Source of the DNA: Clostridia bacterium
GTDB lineage: Bacteria; Bacillota; Clostridia; Acetivibrionales; DSM-2933
Direction of reading: 5' to 3'
Assembly (NCBI GenBank): GCA_026416815.1
Contig: JAOAEJ010000052.1
Span: forward strand, 1 to 64,000
Length of the DNA stretch: 64,000 nucleotides
The notes below the pieces were generated by a model. It searched no databases, was not told the origin of the DNA, and saw nothing but the letters and a program-made list of their open reading frames with translations. Positions 54,224-62,983 of this stretch are shown here, piece after piece; position 1 is the stretch's first letter; the number at the start of each line of letters is the position of its first letter. The position numbers were made by a program, and so were the translations under genes.

Positions 54224-54250
54224 GAACTCTGCGCCCAGGGCGCAGAGTTC
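54224..54250. terminator. Bidirectional terminator
   Basis: GAACTCTGCGCC and GGCGCAGAGTTC form a perfect stem of about 12 bp between the methyltransferase and the convergent MerR gene. Confidence 0.85.
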
Positions 54251-54262
54251 TATAATAAAATA

Positions 54263-55030
54263 TTACTTTTCTAAATTATCGCAGTAGATATGCATTGCAT
54301 CCCTAAGGAATTGGGCAAGGCCTAACTTATATTTATCGATGTTGGCAGTAAAGCGTTCATCACTGACGTATAGCTCACCAAGGCCTCTGAAAATCTCAGG
54401 AGTGCACGTGTAGAAGCTGTCAGTAATGTGTTGTCTGAAGTCGCCTACAGCTTGCTGGACATCAGGGTCAGCGGGTCCTTTATCCATATGGGATACGATT
54501 CTTTTATAAATCTCGTCTCCTCTGCTCATAATAGCAGCCCAGTCTTCCTTTGTATATTTGGATGTTTTTTTCTGGCTTTCTTTGTATGCGTCGGTGTGTC
54601 CGTATTTCTGTTTGGTCTCTTCTGCGTATTTTTCCTGGTGTTTTTCTATCTCGCTCATATCAAAAGCTTTAAACCTTTCTTTATTATCCATTTCTATACC
54701 TCCTTCTATGGATTGTATCGTTTTTTCAACGGATTTGATGATCTCGTCAATTCTGTTTCTTTTTTTAAGCAGCAGCTCCTTATGGTTTTGTAAAGCATTC
54801 TTTCTGTCAAAACCGGGACTGTTAATGATATCTTTGGTTTCCTGCAGGCTAAACCCAAGTTCTTTAAAGAATAGGACCTGTTGTAGTTTTTCAAGGTCAT
54901 GATCTGTATAGAGTCTATAACCGGCCGAGTTTACAGACTCAGGTTTAAGCAGACCGATTTGGTCGTAATGGTGGAGTGTACGTACGCTTATTCCTACCAT
55001 ATCAGCCACTTCCTTAACCTTGTAAGGCAT
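54263..55030 (-). CDS. MerR-family regulator with TipAS antibiotic-binding domain (TipA/Mta-like)
   Basis: This 255-residue protein has an N-terminal MerR helix-turn-helix (YKVKEVADMVGISVRTLHHYDQIGLLKP), a dimerising coiled coil (about 75-110) and a C-terminal TipAS-type domain (about 115-255, with WAAIMSRGDEIYKRIVSHMDKGPADPDVQQAVGDFRQHI). TipAS domains bind thiopeptide antibiotics and activate target promoters. An internal ATG at 54691 (MDNKERF) has its own AAGGAGGT, so a separate C-terminal protein may be made, as in Streptomyces tipA. The promoter has the 19-bp spacer of MerR targets. Confidence 0.93.
   Translation of the reverse strand: MPYKVKEVADMVGISVRTLHHYDQIGLLKPESVNSAGYRLYTDHDLEKLQQVLFFKELGFSLQETKDIINSPGFDRKNALQNHKELLLKKRNRIDEIIKSVEKTIQSIEGGIEMDNKERFKAFDMSEIEKHQEKYAEETKQKYGHTDAYKESQKKTSKYTKEDWAAIMSRGDEIYKRIVSHMDKGPADPDVQQAVGDFRQHITDSFYTCTPEIFRGLGELYVSDERFTANIDKYKLGLAQFLRDAMHIYCDNLEK
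54691..54705 (-). promoter_or_regulatory. Internal ribosome binding site for a TipAS-only protein
   Basis: On the minus strand AAGGAGGT (54698-54705) lies 6 bases before the in-frame ATG at 54691. Translation from it gives a protein of about 142 residues consisting only of the ligand-binding domain. Confidence 0.7.
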
Positions 55031-55048
55031 TTCATCACCTCCACTATT

Positions 55049-55079
55049 ATCATAAGCTATAACGTAACGTCAGAGTCAA
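55049..55079 (-). promoter_or_regulatory. MerR-type promoter with 19-bp spacer and operator dyad
   Basis: On the minus strand TTGACT (55079-55074) and TATGAT (55054-55049) are separated by 19 bases. The spacer contains TGACGTTACGTTA, an inverted repeat with one mismatch. Long spacers with a central dyad are characteristic of promoters activated by MerR proteins, so autoregulation is likely. Confidence 0.8.
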
Positions 55080-55227
55080 GGGGAATTTTATAAGAAATTT
55101 AACTTGCATGATAAGGCAGTATTAAAGTATCAATAAGTAATTTTTTATCGATAAGAGGTATTATGTAAAGTTCTGTCGAATAGTTTATATACGCATATTA
55201 TAAAGCATATATAAGGGTAGGGGACTT

Positions 55228-57321
55228 ATGTTTTTAGATTTGTTTGCGAATATCACAATCGTTGCATCATTCCTGTTTTTAGTCGGTCAGCTTTTTAAAT
55301 ACTACCCGTTGGGTAATAGCCTACCATTGCGAATACGGCTTATATTGGGAGTAATTTTTGGGGTTTTAGGGATAGCACTAATGGAGTATTCAATTAGCGC
55401 TACCGGTACTATACTGGTTGATTTAAGAAATGTGGCAATCATAAGTGCAGGAATAATCGGTGGTCCTGTGTCTACTACTATTGCAGCTATAATTATTGCA
55501 GCTTTCCGTATATTACGTTATGGTATCAGTATTGCTGCTATTACAGGTGCTTTTGTAGCTCTCATTATGGGGGCAGGGTGTGCATACCTTGCCAGTACAA
55601 AATTTTCAAGATTGCAAAAGTATATAGCTATGTTTTCTTTTGCAATGTTAGTATCTATGGCAGCGTTCCGCTTTTTAATAAGTGATACACCGAAGCTGCT
55701 GAGTATATTTTCATACTATATACCCATTTCACTATTTGGAGTCCTCCTTTCATATTTTGCTTGCGAGTATATAGTTTCTGCAAATTTGACGTTTAGGGCA
55801 ATGCAGTACTACAGAATTATGGCTGATAACCTTTCGGACATGGTCTCTACCCATAAGGCTGATGGCACATTTATTTACATATCACCCTCTTCAATACAGT
55901 TACTCGGATATTTACCTAATGAATTGGCAAGCTGTTCTCCCTTTGATCTTATACACCCCGATGACATGGACAGGATATCCAAAAGCCGGAGGGAGTTTTT
56001 GAAGACACTGGAGCCTTATACACAAGGTTATAGGATGAAAAGGAAAGATGGGAGATATATTTGGGTTGAATCATCGGTAAAGACTATAAAAAACAAGGAT
56101 GGGTCTTTAGAAGAAATTATTTGCGTAACCCGTGATATTACTCAAAGAAAAGTCATGGAAGAAACGCTCCGTGAAAGCGAGGAACGTTTCAGGACGGCAT
56201 TTGAAGATGCAGCGGTGGGGATGGCAATTGTATCTGTTGATGGCAAATTTCTTAGAGTAAACGGTCCATACTGCCAAATGGTCGGGTATGATGAAATAGA
56301 ATTGATATCAACTACCTTCTGGAATTTAACCCATCCGGAAGATATTAAAGGTAACTGCAATGCTGTAAAAAGACTTGTAGCCGGTGAAGTACCAAGCTTT
56401 CAAATAGAAAAAAGGTATATACATAAGCAAGGCCATGTTATATGGGTTCAGATTAATACAGCCTTAATGCGGGACAAATCAGGCAAACCTATGTATTTTA
56501 TAGCGCAAGGGCAGGACATAACAAGTCGTAAATATGCAGAGGATGAATTAAAGAGGATGTACGAAGAATTAAAAATCCAAAGAGCTCAAGCCATAGAAGC
56601 AACTAAACATAAAAGCAGATTTCTCGCCAATATGTCTCATGAACTTCGAACACCATTGAACTCTATCATCGGTTTCACAAACCGGGTATTAAAAAAGAGT
56701 AATGGAGTGCTTCCCCAAGTACAGTATGAAAACTTGATAATTGTGAAACAGGAGGCACAACACCTTTTGGAGCTGATAAACAATTTATTGGATTACTCAA
56801 AGGTGGAGGCGGGAAAAATGGAGATATATCCCGAAAGGTTTAATCTAGTGAGCGTAATAAATGAGATACACAGCATATCAGCAGCACTAATTGAGGAAAA
56901 GCCCTTGACATATAGGCAAAACGTAATTGATTCTGCGGATATGCCAATTTACGGAGATAAGATTAAGATTAAGCAAATCCTGATAAATCTATTGAGTAAC
57001 GCTTCCAAATACTCTGATAAAGGTACTATAACACTTACAGTCAATAGAAAAGATGATTATTACCGTATAGAGGTACAAGATGAAGGTATTGGTATAGCTG
57101 ATGGGGATATTAAAGATATATTTGATGAATTCCGCCAGATTGATGGCTCCCATACAAGAAAAGTAGGCGGGACCGGATTAGGACTATCTATTACAAAAAA
57201 ATTTGTGGAGATGTCGGGAGGACGCATAGAGGTTGTAAGTACACTAGGTGAAGGTAGTTGCTTTACTGTTTATCTACCAGTATCGTACAAAGAAGAGACA
57301 ATGTTGGGTGAAAAACAGTAA
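55228..57321 (+). CDS. Hybrid-less sensor histidine kinase with 5TM-LYT sensor and two PAS domains
   Basis: This 697-residue protein has a 5TM-5TMR_LYT membrane sensor (about 1-185), two PAS domains with PAC (about 200-310 and 315-440) and a coiled coil. HisKA follows with the phospho-acceptor in FLANMSHELRTPLNS. The HATPase has LINLLSNASKYS (N box), VQDEGIGIADGDI (G1), FDEFRQIDGSHTRKVGGTGLGLSI (F and G2 boxes). The sensor half is a close relative of the diguanylate cyclase at 37099, and its kinase half is a close relative of the next gene. No response regulator is adjacent. Confidence 0.9.
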   Translation: MFLDLFANITIVASFLFLVGQLFKYYPLGNSLPLRIRLILGVIFGVLGIALMEYSISATGTILVDLRNVAIISAGIIGGPVSTTIAAIIIAAFRILRYGISIAAITGAFVALIMGAGCAYLASTKFSRLQKYIAMFSFAMLVSMAAFRFLISDTPKLLSIFSYYIPISLFGVLLSYFACEYIVSANLTFRAMQYYRIMADNLSDMVSTHKADGTFIYISPSSIQLLGYLPNELASCSPFDLIHPDDMDRISKSRREFLKTLEPYTQGYRMKRKDGRYIWVESSVKTIKNKDGSLEEIICVTRDITQRKVMEETLRESEERFRTAFEDAAVGMAIVSVDGKFLRVNGPYCQMVGYDEIELISTTFWNLTHPEDIKGNCNAVKRLVAGEVPSFQIEKRYIHKQGHVIWVQINTALMRDKSGKPMYFIAQGQDITSRKYAEDELKRMYEELKIQRAQAIEATKHKSRFLANMSHELRTPLNSIIGFTNRVLKKSNGVLPQVQYENLIIVKQEAQHLLELINNLLDYSKVEAGKMEIYPERFNLVSVINEIHSISAALIEEKPLTYRQNVIDSADMPIYGDKIKIKQILINLLSNASKYSDKGTITLTVNRKDDYYRIEVQDEGIGIADGDIKDIFDEFRQIDGSHTRKVGGTGLGLSITKKFVEMSGGRIEVVSTLGEGSCFTVYLPVSYKEETMLGEKQ

Positions 57322-57373
57322 TTAATTATAAAAATGAATAAATATACTCCCATAGAGCGAAATGGTATACTAA

Positions 57374-57410
57374 AAGGCTTGCTGCAAGACGAAGTGGCGA
57401 GCTTTTTTAT
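57374..57410 (+). terminator. Terminator after the first histidine kinase
   Basis: AAGGCTTGC pairs with GCGAGCTTT (G-U pairs included), then a T-run. Confidence 0.6.
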
Positions 57411-57589
57411 ATGCTTATTCCTAGAAGGAGGTAGGTGGGTTATACTACCTGTTTTAACACATTATACTGTGTGTTTATTAGTGGAATGGCGACTGATATA
57501 ATATAGTAATATATGTGCTACATAAGCAAGCATAAATGTAAATCATGACAAACAAATTTGTAGTTTTTACTTTGATTAGGGGGAACGAA

Positions 57590-58846
57590 ATGGCGTACAA
57601 TGGAATTACTGTTGGTAGCGGTAGTAGTTCTGAAGACTTTTCATCAAAACCTTGTGATATATGCCAAAGAGGGAAGATCCAAGAAGCTCTTCGTGAAAGT
57701 GAAGACCGGTTTAGGACTGCTTTTGAAAACGCTGCCATTGGCATGGCTATAGTATCATTGGAAGGGCGGTTTTTAAAGGTAAATCAATCCCTGAGCGACA
57801 TTGTAGGTTATACAGAAGAGGAGCTGCTTGCGACAGATTTTCAGTCAATAACTCATTATGAAGATTTGAGTGTAGACCTTGAATATATACAGAAGCTTCT
57901 AAATAGTGAAATCCGATTTTACCATTTGGAAAAAAGATACCTCCATAAAGACGGTCATGTTGTATGGATATTACTCAGCGTTTCGTTAGTGCGTGACTAT
58001 GAGGGGAATCCATTATATTTTATCGCACAAATTCAGGATATAACTAAGCGAAAGCTGGCAGAAGAGGAGCTTAAAAAGAAAAACGAAGAGCTTAGAGCTC
58101 AGAAAATTAAGGCAATTGAGGCTATCAGGCTTAAAAGTCAATTCCTTGCAAACATGTCTCATGAGCTAAGAACACCGTTAAACTCAATTTTAGGATTTAC
58201 TACCCGTGTCATTAAGAAGGGTGGTGAACTTTTACCTAAAGTACAGCTGGAAAACCTAATAATTGTAAGAGAAGAAGGCCAGCACCTTTTGGATTTGATA
58301 AACAATCTCTTGGACTATTCGAAAATGGAAGCAGGCAAAATGCAGGTACATCCCGAGAGATTTAATTTGATTAAGGTTGTGGATGAGGTAAACTCCATAG
58401 TTCATACGTTAATGGACGGTAAGCCGTTAACGTATGAGCGCAAGTATTATACAAATGAAGATATATATATCATGAGTGACCGCATAAAGGTAAAGCAGAT
58501 ACTCATAAACCTCTTAAGTAATGCAATAAAGTACTCGGATAAGGGAACTGTAAGCTTGTTTATTGATAAAGTTGGTGATAAATATTGTATTAAAGTGCAG
58601 GATGAAGGAATTGGAATTGCTCTTGAAGATTTAAACAGTATATTTGATGAATTCCGTCAGTTGGACGGGTCATATACCAGAAAAGCAGGTGGTACGGGTT
58701 TGGGCCTCTCCATAACAAAAAGATTTGTTGAAATGCTTGGAGGAAGCATAGAAGTAATCAGTGCATCCGGTATAGGCAGCTGTTTTACAGTATATTTGCC
58801 GATAGAGTATAAAAACATAAACAACGAAGATTGCAGTAATATATAA
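57590..58846 (+). CDS. Cytoplasmic PAS sensor histidine kinase
   Basis: This 418-residue protein starts with a short Ser-rich and CDICQRG-containing segment. One PAS/PAC domain (about 35-165) follows, then HisKA (FLANMSHELRTPLNS) and HATPase (LINLLSNAIKYS, VQDEGIGIALEDL, GGTGLGLSITKRF). It lacks a membrane sensor. From the PAS domain on it is closely related to the protein at 55228, suggesting tandem duplication with loss of the 5TM part. The ATG at 57590 follows AGGGGGAA, and an upstream frame to 57545 has no support. Its partner regulator is not nearby. Confidence 0.9.
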   Translation: MAYNGITVGSGSSSEDFSSKPCDICQRGKIQEALRESEDRFRTAFENAAIGMAIVSLEGRFLKVNQSLSDIVGYTEEELLATDFQSITHYEDLSVDLEYIQKLLNSEIRFYHLEKRYLHKDGHVVWILLSVSLVRDYEGNPLYFIAQIQDITKRKLAEEELKKKNEELRAQKIKAIEAIRLKSQFLANMSHELRTPLNSILGFTTRVIKKGGELLPKVQLENLIIVREEGQHLLDLINNLLDYSKMEAGKMQVHPERFNLIKVVDEVNSIVHTLMDGKPLTYERKYYTNEDIYIMSDRIKVKQILINLLSNAIKYSDKGTVSLFIDKVGDKYCIKVQDEGIGIALEDLNSIFDEFRQLDGSYTRKAGGTGLGLSITKRFVEMLGGSIEVISASGIGSCFTVYLPIEYKNINNEDCSNI

Positions 58847-58931
58847 AAGGTACGACAAAACTTGTTCTGGGAGAAGGGTAATGGTTTATAAGCAGTATTT
58901 AAGTGAACTTATATCACAAAGTATAATTGCT

Positions 58932-58972
58932 AAGGCGAAAGTCCGGTTTTTTTCATACCGGACTTTCGCCTT
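58932..58972. terminator. Bidirectional terminator
   Basis: AAGGCGAAAGTCCGG and its perfect complement form a 15-bp stem with an 11-base T-rich loop, between convergent genes. Confidence 0.88.
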
Positions 58973-58982
58973 GGTCTAACCA

Positions 58983-59228
58983 TTAATAGCCGTAGAAACC
59001 ATAGCCGTATGCTCCGTATCCCATGAATGGATAGTTGCCATAACTGCTATAGTAACCGAAGGGATATCCATACCCGTCAAACCAGCTGAACGGGGTATTA
59101 TATCCGCTGTATCCACCATATCCGCTGTACCCGTCATATCCGCCATATCCACTGTACATTGCATATAGTGCAGGTTGATTTGAGCCACCATAGAGGCCTC
59201 CGTAATAAGGGAGATATCTTAAGTCCAT
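58983..59228 (-). CDS. Glycine/tyrosine-rich small protein, probable coat-type
   Basis: This 81-residue protein is dominated by Gly, Tyr and Ser (GYGGYDGYSGYGGYSGYN and GYGAYGYGFYGY), starting MDLRYLPYYGGLYGGSN. There is no signal peptide. Such GY-rich sequences form cross-linked, insoluble layers in spore coats, but this is by analogy. A ribosome binding site (AAGGTG) precedes the start. The coat-like gene at 59400 lies close by on the same strand. Confidence 0.6.
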   Translation of the reverse strand: MDLRYLPYYGGLYGGSNQPALYAMYSGYGGYDGYSGYGGYSGYNTPFSWFDGYGYPFGYYSSYGNYPFMGYGAYGYGFYGY

Positions 59229-59399
59229 AATATCACCTTCTAATCTTTATATAATAGGTTGCATTGAGGGGCCGTTCTAAGAATTTAGTTTATATGAATC
59301 AATGTTGAAGAAATAGCAAATCAAAAGATTGGTCCGCCATTTCTTCAGCATAAAACACATATGAGATTTCCTAAGTATAGGCCAAATAACCCAGTAGTA

Positions 59400-59807
59400 C
59401 TAAACTGCATTATGAACAAAGGATACTATTGCTGCGATCGGTATATCGGTTACTGAACCAACAGTATATACAGGAACTGCATCCCATCCACCAGCAGTAA
59501 CTGCGCCATTATAATTACCCGGAAGTACAGGGCCTGCTCCGCCAGCGAAACCACCGGCGATTCCACAGCTTGAACCTGCTACGTATCCGTTTCCAACGTT
59601 AAAGTTGGAGCAAGCATTGCCAAGAGAGCATCCTGGAGGAGGTCCAATTCTTGTAAGCAATCTTACAAAGACTTCATTTACAGATAAAATAACTCCTGTG
59701 AAACCAGAACCGGATTGACCACCGCTGCTGGTGAAGATGGTTACTGTTTCACCAATATAATTTGCAAGTAATGCGGGAAAGTTTCCGCCAACAAATCCAT
59801 CAGGCAT
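59400..59807 (-). CDS. Small Sm-like/coat-like protein
   Basis: This 135-residue protein has an N-terminal half FPALLANYIGETVTIFTSSGGQSGSGFTGVILSVNEVFVRLLTRIG, which looks like a small beta-barrel similar to DUF2642/CotP-type spore coat proteins. A Gly- and Cys-containing middle (CSLGNACSN, SSCGIAGG) and a hydrophobic end follow. There is no clear signal peptide. Its function is unknown; a spore coat role is inferred from the neighbouring GY-rich gene. Confidence 0.55.
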   Translation of the reverse strand: MPDGFVGGNFPALLANYIGETVTIFTSSGGQSGSGFTGVILSVNEVFVRLLTRIGPPPGCSLGNACSNFNVGNGYVAGSSCGIAGGFAGGAGPVLPGNYNGAVTAGGWDAVPVYTVGSVTDIPIAAIVSFVHNAV

Positions 59808-60049
59808 AGTTAATTAGCTCCTTTCTAAATAGGTAGTGCAATTATATATATCTACTTCAGGTTATGTTAACTGGTGTGAATTTGTTACAGTTTTATGATT
59901 CAAATTTGTTTAAAAATAGATGATGGAGATATCTATGGATGTTCTATATTGGATTTTAAGCAATTGATATTAAGAAAAATGTAAATAAATCGGTTGAATC
60001 AAAGCTCCGATAGGCTTTTAGAAGCTGTATAAACGTTTAGATTATAGCA

Positions 60050-60140
60050 CAGTTTACTGTGAACTTAGTGATTACGGTCAGGTAATGAGCTGTGGTAAGT
60101 ATGACTTGCCTAACAAAATATCACTTTTGCAGTAAACTAT
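60050..60140 (+). repeat. Dispersed palindromic repeat, copy D
   Basis: AGTTTACTGTGAACTTAGTGATT, then GTCAGGTAATGAGCTGTGGTAAGT, GACTTGCCTAAC and ATCACTTTTGCAGTAAACTAT match the reverse complement of copy E. It is within the 450-base gap between the coat-like and metallophosphoesterase genes; the rest of that gap shows nothing else. Confidence 0.82.
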
Positions 60141-60257
60141 TTATATATTCTCTGTAATAATTTTAATTTACTATTGCAAAATATTGTTAAGGATATATTA
60201 TAATATAAAAATAACGCTGTATGAAGTAAACAAGACTTATAAATGTTGGGAGTGAGT

Positions 60258-61430
60258 ATGAATAAAGTGTTTATCGTAGCTTTTGGAGTTATTTTGCTGC
60301 TATTTACATCTATTAACTACTATATAGGGCTTAGAGGATGGCAGACGGTTGGGAGAAGCATACCCTTTCTGAGTAAATGGTTTTACTGGTCGGTATTCTG
60401 GGTTTTGGCAACATCCTATATTATGGTGAGAATGTGGGGACGTTTTCTGCCGGAGGAGATTGGCAGGAGTCTTACGTTAATAGGCTCTTACTGGATGGCT
60501 GCGATGTTATACTTCCTTGTCGCAATAGCACTGGTTGATATAGTAAGGGTTATAAATAAAAGGGCAGGCTTTATACCACAGGGCGTAAAACAGTATCCGG
60601 GATTGCCCCTAATTGCAGGATTAACAGTGCTGGCTATTGTAGCAGGTATAATGATTTATGGAGCTTGGAATGCACAAAACCCCATAGTGAAGCACTATGA
60701 TCTTACAGTTAATAAAGCGGCAGGTGATTTAAAAGAGCTGCATGTGATTATGGCCTCAGACCTTCACCTGGGATCAATTATGAATAAAGGGCGGTTGGAA
60801 AAGGCTGTTGGCATGATTAATGAGCTTGAACCGGATGTAGTTCTCCTTGCAGGGGATATAATAGATGAAGATATCGGGCCTTTTATAAGACAGGGTATGG
60901 ATGAAGAATTTCGCCGGATAAAGGCGAAGTATGGAGTCTATGCAGTTACCGGCAATCATGAATATTATGGAGGCCATGCTGATGAAATTGTACGTCATTT
61001 AGAACAGGCAGGGGTACAATTCTTGAAAGATGAATATGTAAAGGTTGTTGACAGCTTTTACTTGGTTGGAAGGAATGACAGAGCTATAGAGCAGACTAAA
61101 AAGGAAAAGCGAAAAATGCTGCCGGATATAATGGCAGGGATGGATAAGTCGCTGCCTATTATACTTATGGACCACCAGCCATATAATCTGGGAGAAGCTC
61201 AAAATGCGGGAGCAGATGTGCAGCTTTCGGGCCATACCCACCGGGGGCAGTTATCTCCTTTTCAGTTTATTACTGATAGAATTTTTGAAAATGATTGGGG
61301 ATATTTACAAAAAGGAAAGTTGCATGTGATTGTCTCATCGGGATTTGGTACATGGGGGCCGCCGATACGTACAGGGAATAACCCTGAAGTAGTAGACATC
61401 AGGCTGCGTTTTACAGGAGTTTCTCCTTAA
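60258..61430 (+). CDS. Membrane-anchored metallophosphoesterase (YkuE/YaeI-like)
   Basis: This 390-residue protein has four N-terminal transmembrane helices (about 3-20, 40-60, 70-95 and 115-138). A calcineurin-like phosphoesterase domain follows with VIMASDLHLGS (D-x-H), VVLLAGDIID (GD), VTGNHEYYGG (GNHE), ILMDHQP and QLSGHTHRGQ (GHxH). It binds two metal ions and probably hydrolyses a phosphomonoester or lipid phosphate at the membrane. The ATG at 60258 follows GGGAGTGAG, whereas the ATG at 60243 lies upstream of the ribosome binding site. It is a single gene. Confidence 0.9.
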   Translation: MNKVFIVAFGVILLLFTSINYYIGLRGWQTVGRSIPFLSKWFYWSVFWVLATSYIMVRMWGRFLPEEIGRSLTLIGSYWMAAMLYFLVAIALVDIVRVINKRAGFIPQGVKQYPGLPLIAGLTVLAIVAGIMIYGAWNAQNPIVKHYDLTVNKAAGDLKELHVIMASDLHLGSIMNKGRLEKAVGMINELEPDVVLLAGDIIDEDIGPFIRQGMDEEFRRIKAKYGVYAVTGNHEYYGGHADEIVRHLEQAGVQFLKDEYVKVVDSFYLVGRNDRAIEQTKKEKRKMLPDIMAGMDKSLPIILMDHQPYNLGEAQNAGADVQLSGHTHRGQLSPFQFITDRIFENDWGYLQKGKLHVIVSSGFGTWGPPIRTGNNPEVVDIRLRFTGVSP

Positions 61431-61530
61431 ATCGGATATAGGGTAAGTCCTTTAAGTGGGTTGGAGGGTAATAGCTTTCAATCCATTTTTGTTGTATGGA
61501 GAATAATTACAAATAGGATGAAAACGGATA

Positions 61531-61887
61531 TCACCTGACAAATTCTACCATCCTGGCTCCCAGCCAGAAAGCAATAATTCCCATTATAAGTGAACTTACT
61601 ACATATGTCAGAGTATTTAATGTCCTTTTTTCACTAAAAAGGCTAAACCCCTCGTACATAAATGCGGAGAATGTGGTGTATGCTCCAAGGAAGCCGTCGG
61701 CAAGAAGGAGGTATACAGTTTTATCTGCCCTAATGTTTACTACAATCCCAAGGAGCAGAGCGCCGGAGACGTTGATAAGAAAAGTACCTATAGGCAGACG
61801 ACCGGTTACACGGATTGTTATCAGCTTTCCCAGAGCAAAGCGTGTAATGCTCCCCAGAGTACCCCCTATGCCTACTATTAAATATTC
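61531..61887 (-). CDS. crcB: Fluoride channel FluC/CrcB (copy 1)
   Basis: This protein of about 118 residues has four transmembrane helices and the FluC pattern: VGIGGTLGSITRFALG, PIGTFLINVSGALLLG and DGFLGAYTTFSAFMYEG. Fluc proteins are dual-topology dimers that export F-. Two adjacent genes with distinct sequences suggest a heterodimer of oppositely oriented subunits. The start is at ATG 61887 or GTG 61905. It is translated after copy 2 on the same strand. Confidence 0.93.
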   Translation of the reverse strand, partial: EYLIVGIGGTLGSITRFALGKLITIRVTGRLPIGTFLINVSGALLLGIVVNIRADKTVYLLLADGFLGAYTTFSAFMYEGFSLFSEKRTLNTLTYVVSSLIMGIIAFWLGARMVEFVR

Positions 61888-61954
61888 CATATAATACTGA
61901 GCCACCTTTCTTCCTAAATTTAAACAAAAAGGTTTGGTATAGCCTATCTATAAA

Positions 61955-62362
61955 TCAAGTATTGCTTCTATCATTAAAAATCGAAGCAATTTTTTTACCC
62001 CAAAATACGCCTAGTAACACAGACAGATAGCCGAAAACTATTGAGAGCAGTAAATAGGAAGCAGCAGTGGCGGGACTTCCGTTGTTAATAAGCTCAAAGC
62101 CCTCTTTACATAAAGTTGAGAAGGTTGTAAAAGCGCCAAGGAATCCTGTAGATATCCCAAGGTGTAAATCCTCGTCCAGCTTAAATATCTTTTCCAGTAT
62201 GAGAGTTAAGAACATAGCGAGTATAAAGCTACCCGTCAAATTAATTATTAAGGTGCTGGCTGGAAATCTTAAATTAGTATCAAATAACGATAAGTGTTTT
62301 GCTGCAGACCTTGAAACAGCTCCTAGAAAGCCACCAAGGCCGATGAAAATATACTTTCGCAT
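61955..62362 (-). CDS. crcB: Fluoride channel FluC/CrcB (copy 2)
   Basis: This 135-residue protein has four transmembrane helices with FIGLGGFLGAVSRSAAKHL, ASTLIINLTGSFILAMF and TGFLGAFTTFSTLCKEGFEL. It is the partner of the copy at 61531, and the pair probably assembles as a heterodimeric fluoride exporter. It lies 25 bases after the YaiI-like gene. No fluoride (crcB) riboswitch is visible upstream of the group. Confidence 0.93.
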   Translation of the reverse strand: MRKYIFIGLGGFLGAVSRSAAKHLSLFDTNLRFPASTLIINLTGSFILAMFLTLILEKIFKLDEDLHLGISTGFLGAFTTFSTLCKEGFELINNGSPATAASYLLLSIVFGYLSVLLGVFWGKKIASIFNDRSNT

Positions 62363-62387
62363 AAAATATACTGCCTTTTCAAAAAAA

Positions 62388-62837
62388 TTAGTTGCCTTGC
62401 GCTTTCACTGTTGAGCAAAGATTTCTAAAAGCCCGTTCAAACCTATCGTCATCATCCTTAGTCCTCTTGCGCGGTCCCGATGTCCTACCTCCCGCTCTAC
62501 GCACTTTTGCAGACATGAACCTTTCAAACAGTAGCTTATCAATATTATCCTGTGTATATATGAGTCCATTTTGATTTAATGTATACGCTCCCTTGGGGAG
62601 GGCTAGTGCGGCAACTCCGTAATCCTGGGTTACTACAATATCGCCCTTAGATGTCTTATTGATGAGCGCTATATCAACAGAGTCGGCCGATTTGTCTACG
62701 GTTATTACCTCGGAATAACCATCAGACAATACATGGCTGGTATCAATAAACATAATTACGGGAAGTCTATATTCCTTTGCTACTCTGATTATTATATTCT
62801 TTACCGGGCATGCGTCAGCATCTACGAGTATCTTCAT
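62388..62837 (-). CDS. YaiI/YqxD family PIN-like protein (DUF188)
   Basis: This 149-residue protein starts MKILVDADACPVKNIIIRVAKEY, with DIVVTQDYGVAALALPKGAYTLNQNGLIY and a C-terminal Arg-rich part (RRAGGRTSGPRKRTKDDDDRFERAF). The YaiI/YqxD family is a PIN-like fold whose acidic residues suggest metal-dependent nuclease chemistry, with unknown substrates. The ATG at 62837 follows AGGAGA; a longer frame to 62870 lacks support. The close spacing makes it operonic with the two fluC genes. Confidence 0.88.
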   Translation of the reverse strand: MKILVDADACPVKNIIIRVAKEYRLPVIMFIDTSHVLSDGYSEVITVDKSADSVDIALINKTSKGDIVVTQDYGVAALALPKGAYTLNQNGLIYTQDNIDKLLFERFMSAKVRRAGGRTSGPRKRTKDDDDRFERAFRNLCSTVKAQGN

Positions 62838-62983
62838 ATTATCTCCTATAAATGTGTATGGAAATTGCACTATTAAGCATTGCTTTCTTAAGTATAGAGT
62901 ATACCGAGCTTTATTTCAATAATGCTGCATTTCGAGTGAATTGAATATTGGAATGGTATTTAGTTAATCATATAAGTAAAAGT

